DNA from: Chalara sp. BL73
Taxonomy: Eukaryota > Ascomycota > Leotiomycetes > Helotiales
Direction: 5' to 3'
Assembly (NCBI GenBank): GCA_918026815.1
Contig: CAKJVC010000021.1
Coordinates: 62,001-126,000, forward strand
Length of the DNA: 64,000 nucleotides
Each line of letters starts with the position of its first letter. Within the stretch, counting starts at the first letter, position 1. The notes beneath the pieces are model-generated. The model worked only from the letters and a program-made list of their open reading frames with translations, searched no databases and was not told the DNA's origin. A program made the translations under genes and the position numbers. This document shows positions 57,394 to 64,000 of this stretch, in pieces.

Positions 57394-58351
57394 CTATCGC
57401 TGTAATCGCTCGCTAGGAATAAGCTCATAGCCGCCTTCACTCGGGAAGATAAACGCGGAGAGGCCGAGGAAGACTGCTGATAGTATGATTATGCTCCAGC
57501 TTGCGGTGCAGAGCATCCATCCATTGTCTAACTTCCAGCCGACGAAGAAGCGCTCATCGTTATCGTATAGATATGCCTGTCACGAGTCAGCTCGTTTCCT
57601 ATCACCTTCGTTCACCTCCTTGTTAAACTTTATCTTCTTTCCCTTGCTCTTCCCTTTCCATTATGAATACAAGTAAGTAAGGGGTGACATACCACGATAC
57701 TCATAGCGCCACACTGCAGCACCCCCACCACACCCAACAAGAACACCATTATCTTCCAGCCCGTCTCCCTCTTTTGTCGTCCGCCTGCGATGACTACGAG
57801 ATATGCGACGAGAGTGGCCAGCTCGATGGCGGCCGTGAAGGACATGATGAAGCCAACACTACGCCACATACTACAGAAATAGCGGTCTGTGGAGTGGCAG
57901 TCTTCGCGTTGAGGGAAGTGGTGGCATGTTGTTACATCTGTCTTTCAATAAGCATCAGTGTTCCCAATTGGAGGGTGTGAATAGTCTCTCTAGAGATAAG
58001 ACTAACAATAATAAGAAGCCATCGGGGCTTCTGAGAGTTTCGAGGGGAAAGGGAGATTGGTGACGTAGACATACCGTTTATAGTAGAACAACTCCTATGC
58101 AGCCCAATCCTTTTACTGATGGTTCCTCCACCCGTATTAGAGGTGACCGACCAGGAAATCCAATCCGGCAGGAATATAGAGGTGAATGTCATCGCGGTGG
58201 CTGTAGCTACGCATTAGCCTTCATTCCATTAACACCAGCCTTATCACCATTTTCCATGTGCGAAACATGGGGCGAAGTGACAAGATGCGTTGACAAACAA
58301 ACCTGCGACGAACGCGAGCAGCGCAATCCCATAGACCGGTGATCTCGTCAT
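57394..58351 (-). CDS. Claudin-like four-TM membrane protein, fungal, unknown function
   Basis: Four exons on the minus strand: 58303-58351, 58075-58200, 57693-57937 and 57394-57576, phases closing to 200 aa. A second acceptor 6 nt upstream would add two residues to exon 2. Seen: an N-terminal hydrophobic helix (GIALLAFVAG...), an ectodomain with FLPDWISW, four Cys including TTCHHFPQREDC and YFCSMWRSVGF, two membrane helices around residues 90-140, then AYLYDNDERFFVGWKLDNGW, a last membrane helix and the tail GGYELIPS. The W...C...C ectodomain and four-helix layout are claudin/Sur7-like. Such proteins sit in the plasma membrane or cell cortex; no function is established. Confidence 0.85.
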
Positions 58352-58995
58352 CCTGGCCGATTAAGAGGCGTGAGATTGATTGAATTAGATAGTTTCTTGG
58401 GAAGGAATGGGAAACGAGGTCGGACGAGGAGGTGAAAGAGGTTGGAGTGGGGGAGGGATTTTTTGGAGGGTGCCTGCTCGAGATCCCGCCAAGCTGAAGC
58501 TCACGATGGGCGTAAATTGCGGTCAACGAGTAATGCGTCTGAAAGGGATTGCTTGCATATACTTGAAATATGCAAGATATGATGGCTATAAAAGAACCCC
58601 TCAAAATAGAAGGTGGGGGAGGGATTTTTTGGTCGAGGGATGGGAATTTGTTTATGGAGAAGTGTTCAATCAATTCCGCCCATGACGTTTTGGAAGTGTG
58701 GCTCGAGGGTCGGACGCAAGAAAGAGGCGGCCAATGACCGGGCTGAGTGAATTGGGCTGCATACGCTTTTGATGCATATCGTGATGCGCTGCATGAGATG
58801 CTGTTCACGAGGTCCAATGCAAACAAGATAAGGGAGGGACATCTAACTCGTTTATTGGCAGTGACGGCAATTGAGATATATAGCTCCGTTAAAACACACA
58901 ACGTTCTCTAGAAGTTGAAGCGTACTTTGGGGGTATCATATAAATTAATTGCTCCAACTCCAAACTCCAAATTCTCAGCTCTCATATGCCTGCGT
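58352..58995. other. Intergenic, promoter side of the claudin-like gene
   Basis: No gene recognised; short frames on both strands only. Confidence 0.5.
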
Positions 58996-59056
58996 CCAAT
59001 GCATCAAAATATCTGACACATTGAATTCTAATGTATCAGAAACTTTGATGCATTGG
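58996..59056. repeat. 61-bp near-perfect palindrome (foldback)
   Basis: ccaatgcatcaaa at 58996-59008 is repeated exactly as its reverse complement at 59044-59056. Pairing continues inward to about 24 of 27 positions per arm around a central gaattc. It lies 43 bp downstream of the WKF-domain gene's stop codon. It could be a tiny foldback MITE or a 3'-UTR hairpin; no clear target duplication is seen. Confidence 0.8.
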
Positions 59057-59098
59057 AAACCTCTGCCTTTCCATGTCTAGTTTTTTCTATTTATCTAA

Positions 59099-60412
59099 CT
59101 AGCCACTTTCATCACTGTCATCGCTATCATCCTCCCCGCTGCTCGAGGTCGCATCGGCAGCATCAGAATCGCTCGTATCGTCGGATGAGCTTGAAGCGTC
59201 TCCCGAGGAGCTTGACGAAGACGACTCGACACGACCCTTCTGCATCTTTTTGGCCGGCCGGGTCTTCTCCTCTTCTGAAGCACTGCTATCGGAGTGGCTC
59301 TCTTCTTCGTCGCTAGATGAGTCATTTGCTGTTAGCAATGAGCGAGTCCGTTGCTTGCGCTTGCGCTTTCGTGATCCCACCGGCTCTGGCTCCTTGCTCT
59401 CCTCTTGCTCTTTGCCCTCCGACAGTTCTTGCATAATTTGCTCCGCTCTAGTCCTTCTTGCAACTCTCTTCTTCATGCCGAAATCCGAAATACCCGCCAA
59501 AATCCCTTCCTCATATCCCATCTTCGTAGTAGAATTCAACACTGTCATATTCGCAACATAGTCGCTGCAGCAGCGTTTATAGTCCTCCTGCTCCTTGAGC
59601 CAATTACGCTTCGCTTCCTCCGTCCATCCATCCATACTTGGTGATTCCTGATCCATAACTTTGACCTTAAGTGCCTCGTCTCGTAATCTAGATCTCACTC
59701 CGCCTTGTAGACCTCGAATGTATACGTAGATCTGGTGGACGTACTCGGAAGGAATAACGTCCACATCAAAGATATGCCTAAGTAAATGGTTTTGATGTGC
59801 TTTGTTGAACTTCCAATTGGGTCGGTCTTCGTGGTATATCTTGAGGTAGGCTAAAAATGGTGCGCTTTTCGGTTTGGTAGTCTGAACAGGCTTCGGCTTG
59901 ATGATTTTAGATTTCTTATCAGCCTTCGAAACGTTCAGCTTTTCTCTGCTTTGTCCTGGCTTCTTCACCCGCTTGACTCGTCGCTCCTTTTCAGGGAGCG
60001 TCGTGTCGACGTGCTCTTCGATATTGGGAGATTCAGGCGTGGCAAAAGCTTTGTTTGAGCTCAATTGAAATGATGGGTCTGCTGCTTTCTGCTCCGCAGC
60101 CCAGGAATTGAACAGCTGCTTAACACTGTCGCCGTCCTCGATCTTTGTTTCGGACGTAAAAGTGACGGACTTCTTCCTCGTCAGTTGAGGGATGCTTGAT
60201 GTATCCGTAGAGAGTGCCTCATTTGAGTTTTTTGCTTTTTTGAAAGACTCATTTCCCAATGACTTCTCTCGTTTACGCTTGGGAGAAGCGGTGTCTGGCA
60301 AATGTTCTGTTGCGTGTTGTGGCTCTGGTTGCGCAGCTTTCAACTTGAGTCCTAAGCGTTTCCAAGCAGGAACCCGTGAAGTAGTTGAGTCTCCCGTAGC
60401 AGAAGGCATCAT
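59099..60412 (-). CDS. WKF-domain protein (C7orf50-like), probably nucleolar
   Basis: Single exon, ATG at 60412, 437 aa. Seen: a basic N-terminal half with several KRKR/KKxK clusters, a central WKF domain near residues 185-250 (FLAYLKIYHEDRPNWKFNKAHQ, LLRHIFDVDVIPSEYVHQIYVYIRGLQGG, each in part), and a C-terminal tail of alternating Lys/Arg and Ser/Asp/Glu ending in a run of acidic serine repeats. The WKF signature (W-K-F-N-K ... LL ... IP ... Y...GL.G) is that of human C7orf50, a nucleolar protein linked to pre-rRNA processing. The nuclear signals and acidic Ser tail, typical of nucleolar proteins, fit this. Role here is inferred from family. Confidence 0.88.
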   Translation of the reverse strand: MMPSATGDSTTSRVPAWKRLGLKLKAAQPEPQHATEHLPDTASPKRKREKSLGNESFKKAKNSNEALSTDTSSIPQLTRKKSVTFTSETKIEDGDSVKQLFNSWAAEQKAADPSFQLSSNKAFATPESPNIEEHVDTTLPEKERRVKRVKKPGQSREKLNVSKADKKSKIIKPKPVQTTKPKSAPFLAYLKIYHEDRPNWKFNKAHQNHLLRHIFDVDVIPSEYVHQIYVYIRGLQGGVRSRLRDEALKVKVMDQESPSMDGWTEEAKRNWLKEQEDYKRCCSDYVANMTVLNSTTKMGYEEGILAGISDFGMKKRVARRTRAEQIMQELSEGKEQEESKEPEPVGSRKRKRKQRTRSLLTANDSSSDEEESHSDSSASEEEKTRPAKKMQKGRVESSSSSSSGDASSSSDDTSDSDAADATSSSGEDDSDDSDESG

Positions 60413-60806
60413 GAAAGGTGAAGCCGAGACCTTGGAAACTTCAATTCATTGGCGTTCAGCAAGAAGTGGTAGGAACATAAAGTACCACAATTGCATTTTG
60501 ACCTTCGTTTTACAAAAATATCTCCATTATTTTTCTTATCGGCGATAAGCTTCTTTATCGGATACAAATCTGGAGTTTCTGGTCACCGTAGCGGGCTGCC
60601 TCTACGTTCGCCTAAAAATTCTTCCAGGTCCGCCAGGCACAGGCGCGTCGTCAACTCGTGAAGCTCAAGAGCTTCAGGTGCAGCTGTCTATGTCCTATCT
60701 CCCCATCCACATCAACCTCTGAAATCCTCGAAATACTGCCTCAGCCTACGTTTTAAGACTCTTGCAACCGACCACCTTATTCTCAAACAACAGACTCGCA
60801 TTCAAG
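60413..60806. other. Divergent promoter, WKF gene (minus) and proteasome alpha-1 (plus)
   Basis: 394 bp between start codons facing away. A short inverted repeat, cttatcggcgataag (60535-60549), is present; no known regulatory box was recognised. Confidence 0.5.
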
Positions 60807-61894
60807 ATGTCGGGTATGCCAATACCTTGAGCCTCGAGAGCCACATTGGACCATTGCTAACCACTATTCGTATACAGGAAGTGCTGGGTATGACAGACAC
60901 ATTACAATCTTCTCTGATCAGGGAAGACTGTATCAAGTTGGTATGGTAGCCTTAAGGACCATAATCTTCGGCAACCATCCTTCATGCCGTGGTCGACGGC
61001 TTTAGGAAAGCTGCGGAATTGCATCTGCGCAGTACCGTCAGCTACATCTTCTCGCAACCCGTGCTAACGATCTATACGATTATAGAATATGCATTCAAGG
61101 CGATTACTGCAGCAAATATAATGTCGGTTGGCGTCAAAGGGAAGGATTGTGCAGTGGTTCTGTCACAGAAGAAGGTCCCAGTATGAATAAACTCAAATCT
61201 ATGTAAGACCCTGTGCTAATCCGGCGCTTTCAGGACAAGCTCATCGATCCAGCATCTGTATCGCACATCTTCCAGCTATCACCTTCCGTTGGTTGCGTAA
61301 TGACAGGTTCCATCGCAGATGCCAGAGCCTTTGTTCAAAGAGCTATTGGTGAGGCCGCAGAATTCAGATACAAGTTTGGTTACGAAATGCCCTGTGATGC
61401 TCTTGCCAAGCGTATCGCCAACATCAGTCAGGTCTATACTCAGAGAGTAAGCTTACTTAATCGGTCCGCTCGGCACCTTATGCGGACGGAGAATTAACAT
61501 TGCATAGGCTTACATGCGGCCTTATGGAGTTGCCACGACATTGATATCTTTGGATTCAGAATATGGTCCCCAGCTTTACAAGTGTGATCCAGCAGGTTAC
61601 TATACTGGTTATAAGGGTACAGCATCAGGACCTAAGCAGCAGGAGGCGTTCAACCACCTTGAGAAGAAGCTCAAGAACAAGGATTGCGCAGAAGGCAGCT
61701 GGGAGGATGTAGTTGAACTCGGCATTACTACGTTAAGCACGGTCCTCAGCGTGGATTTCAAGAAGGGCGAATTAGAGATTGGAATTGTAGGTGGGCCACG
61801 GACGGATGGCAAGGAAGGTACCGACCCCGGATTCCGAGCCCTTACAGAAGAGGAGATCGACGAGAGATTACAAGCCATTGCCGAGAAGGACTGA
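60807..61894 (+). CDS. SCL1: 20S proteasome subunit alpha-1 (SCL1/PSMA6 type)
   Basis: Five exons: 60807-60813 (7 nt, ATGTCGG), 60878-60940, 61086-61180, 61234-61446 and 61508-61894, all GT-AG, closing to 254 aa. Seen: [20 protein letters not shown] at the start, then the proteasome alpha signature [42 protein letters not shown] and [19 protein letters not shown] (last two parts split by an intron). [10 protein letters not shown] is specific for alpha-1. It forms part of the outer ring that gates the 20S core. Length matches yeast Scl1 (252 aa). The very short first exon rests on phase and conservation of the N-terminus. Confidence 0.95.
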
Positions 61895-63190
61895 TAGGTA
61901 CATGGTTGGTATGGTGATGAGACGAATACTAGCATAGGTCGTAACTGAGCGAGTGGTTACCAGCGGTTCTTTTGGGGCTTTTCCACTGCATCAATGAGTT
62001 TAGATTGGAGGGACATGACCTTTACCATCTTGTGTTATTAGCCTCTACTCAATAATGGAAAACGTTGAGAATTTTCCTTGGGGAAGTGATTCGATGAGAA
62101 GCGGTGGTGGTGGTGGTGGTTGTTATTCAAGTTGCACAGCACAGCCATGATGTGGCTTGACCTGAGATTTCGGCCTCATTTTCTGCATGTACGAATACCA
62201 CCATCCTTACACATATTGGATATCGGAACGAACAAACCAATAGTTTCTCGGCGGAAGGAAAGTATAAACGAAGGGACGAACCATTGACAGTTGATAGATC
62301 GGGCGTTCCATATCACATCGTGGTGTGTACATCTGGTGTCACCCAAAAACCTGCACTTCGCACAGGCGCAGTCGAGCGCACTTTACCGTTATCGCTTGAT
62401 TGCATACTCAGCTCTCACAAGCGAACGCATTAGCGATATCCTCATCCCCAATTACCCACTTCTATTTGCTGCAGCGCCTAAATACAGCCCATCTACCCCC
62501 TGGAGAGCGGCGTTTCTAAGGCTTTGCTCAGCACTCTCTACTGGGCTGCCACGAGGCATGGCGGGCCGTGGCGTCTCAAACGCCCGCTGAACATTGTAAG
62601 CGAGTCCTAGTCCAGCCAAACCTCTGGGACAGCGAAGAGGCTCTACCGGCCTCTCTCCCTTATCAGGACAAGGGCACTTCCGCCATCACACTCTAACAAG
62701 ATGTCCACATCTCTCCCATGACCAGCTCAGTAGGGATCAGCTTTTTAAGCTTTGCGCTCGCATCGTGTCCTCCTTTTGATGGAGTATCAAAATAGTGTCC
62801 TGCAGGTGGGGCTTGCCATATCTTTTGCGGCTCAAATGCACATTTTGTGACAGAATGGGAGATGCAGTAATGATGAGATATTGTCTGAGTATGCTTGTAG
62901 CCAGCCACGAAATGCCGGTTCTGGCGGAAGACGTTTAGTATGAATCTCGACCGTTGAGGATGAGCGTATGTGGAGGCTTCATATACTAATGTGATGGCTC
63001 CAGCTTTTGGCTTTTGAGACGTCAACGGCTTCTTCTTCTCTTTCTCTCTTTGCCTTTCATTCGCTCTGCTGTACAATCGCTTGCATAGTTATAGCTAGCT
63101 TGTAGCTCTATCTCCTTAGTTTGCCTCATTCGTTGTTATCACAGTCAAGCCAACCAAACTAATAAATCAATCACTCGCTCAATTTCGGAA
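61895..63190. other. Intergenic, with a GGT microsatellite
   Basis: 1.3 kb. (GGT)6 at 62103-62120. A minus-strand frame at 62693-63076 is Lys/Glu-rich at its start but has no ATG near its 5' end and no family signature. No gene accepted. Confidence 0.45.
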
Positions 63191-64000
63191 ATGGACGGAC
63201 GTAAGTCTAGACCTCTGCCTCCCTTCACTTTATCTCTAGCCGCAAGTGCAACGAGCCTTGTGGCCGAGTACCTGCTACCAGTATTTCAAAACATTCCACT
63301 TACAGATTATAGTCAATGACCAACGTACGGCACGGGTGGCAGACCTGCTCTCTGATTTCCGCACCCTACAGTACTACATCACAGCTGCACCAATTGATCC
63401 TCCTGACATGGACGACTACTACACAGAAGGCTGGGCCGCCTTACGGCAATGCTCTCTTGATGGGCAGCACATTCTCAACTGTGCAGCGGAGACTCGCGTC
63501 CCAAGAGTGCGAGGAGGACCAGAGGAGCAGGCGAAAGCCGAGCTGGGACAGTAGGTTTTACCCCTCTTCTCCCTATCAAGCTTCAGACTTGCCGAGTGGA
63601 ATGGAAATGGACAGGGAAAGATTAAGATGTGAAAGAGAGAAATGTGAAAATTGTGAATTTACTGATGAGAACAGGGTCCTGCTCGACGCCTACTCACGTC
63701 GCCACGAGGCCCAAAAAATCTATCTCCGCCAAGCTGCCGCGCAGCGTTGGATCGGATGGCGGGAGCACACGCTTCAAGGCGAGAGACCGCATGCCGGACA
63801 TACGGAGGGGTTGGCCAATTGTGATAGAGCTTTGCGAGCTGTAAGTTTTCCTCACCCCTTCCCAATTGAATTTTCACTATGAGTTGCGAGGTATAAAAGC
63901 AGAGACGATGTAAGATCAGGGCTAATAGGAGGGTAGGAGCTTGCACAAATCACAGACGACTCAATATACTCCGATATGCGATCCTCAGATTACCAGATGG
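63191..64000 (+). CDS. 5' part of an unknown gene running off the right edge
   Basis: Proposed exons: 63191-63200, 63247-63550, 63615-63840 and 63937 to the window end; phases agree throughout and each intron is GT-AG. About 201 codons are visible. Seen: WPSTCYQYFKTFHLQIIVND near the start, an acidic middle (DPPDMDDYYTEGW), and a charged part with Cys (RCEREKCENCEFTDENR) near residue 105-122 followed by a helical stretch (AYSRRHEAQKIYLRQAAAQRW). C-x2-C is too little to call a zinc finger. No family recognised. The 10-nt first exon and the 'CAAG' acceptor at 63246 are the weakest points. Confidence 0.5.

Noticed and set aside
62693..63076. 127-codon minus-strand frame upstream of the right-edge gene
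   Set aside because: No ATG near the start, no consistent upstream exon found, no family signature.
1..64000. CRISPR array, bacterial operons or phage genes
   Set aside because: No direct repeats with regular spacers; intron-rich eukaryotic gene structure throughout.

Overview
The window looks like nuclear DNA of a filamentous ascomycete (Pezizomycotina; a leotiomycete is my guess, not shown). Evidence: genes split by many short GT-AG introns (mostly about 45-110 nt), fungus-specific families (Fig1, a claudin-like 4-TM protein, Zn2Cys6 regulators, Hsp70-like ATPases), and an AT-rich hAT transposon whose lesions are all of the C-to-T/G-to-A type expected from RIP. Gene models were spliced by hand; a model is called firm when every exon phase closes on one reading frame.

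Layout. 1-7 kb: a Fig1-type membrane protein (1538-2576), then about 4.5 kb of gene-poor DNA. 7-22 kb: an uncharacterised coiled-coil protein, ribosomal proteins uL16/RPL10 and eL30/RPL30 in tandem on the minus strand, a second coiled-coil protein, a C2H2 protein with a fungal N-terminal 'WLDxCI' domain, and an Hsp70-like ATPase. 22.4-34.5 kb is the accessory part: a 3,459-bp hAT element with 12-bp inverted ends and a perfect 8-bp target duplication, a decayed relative of the C2H2 gene's N-terminus, an intact SDR, and a decayed Zn2Cys6 transcription factor. 35-64 kb is conserved core: a PhyH dioxygenase, a tRNA-Leu(UAA), HRP1, GYP1, a NASP/Sim3/Hif1-type histone chaperone, DPB2, MRC1, a PHP-type hydrolase, a claudin-like protein, a WKF-domain protein, proteasome alpha-1, and the 5' part of an unknown gene.

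How genes may work together. The NASP-like chaperone, DPB2 (DNA polymerase epsilon subunit B) and MRC1 (fork checkpoint mediator) sit side by side at 43.3-52.2 kb. The divergent NASP/DPB2 promoter and the MRC1 promoter both carry ACGCGT (MCB) boxes, which suggests shared G1/S control of replication and chromatin assembly genes.

Most unusual observation: the tRNA-Leu(UAA) gene at 36288-36462 has the expected 35-nt intron after position 37 and a second 58-nt intervening sequence at the 3' side of the D stem. That second sequence starts GTTAGT, contains CTAAC and ends ACAG, like a spliceosomal intron. Removing both gives a complete Leu cloverleaf of 82 nt.
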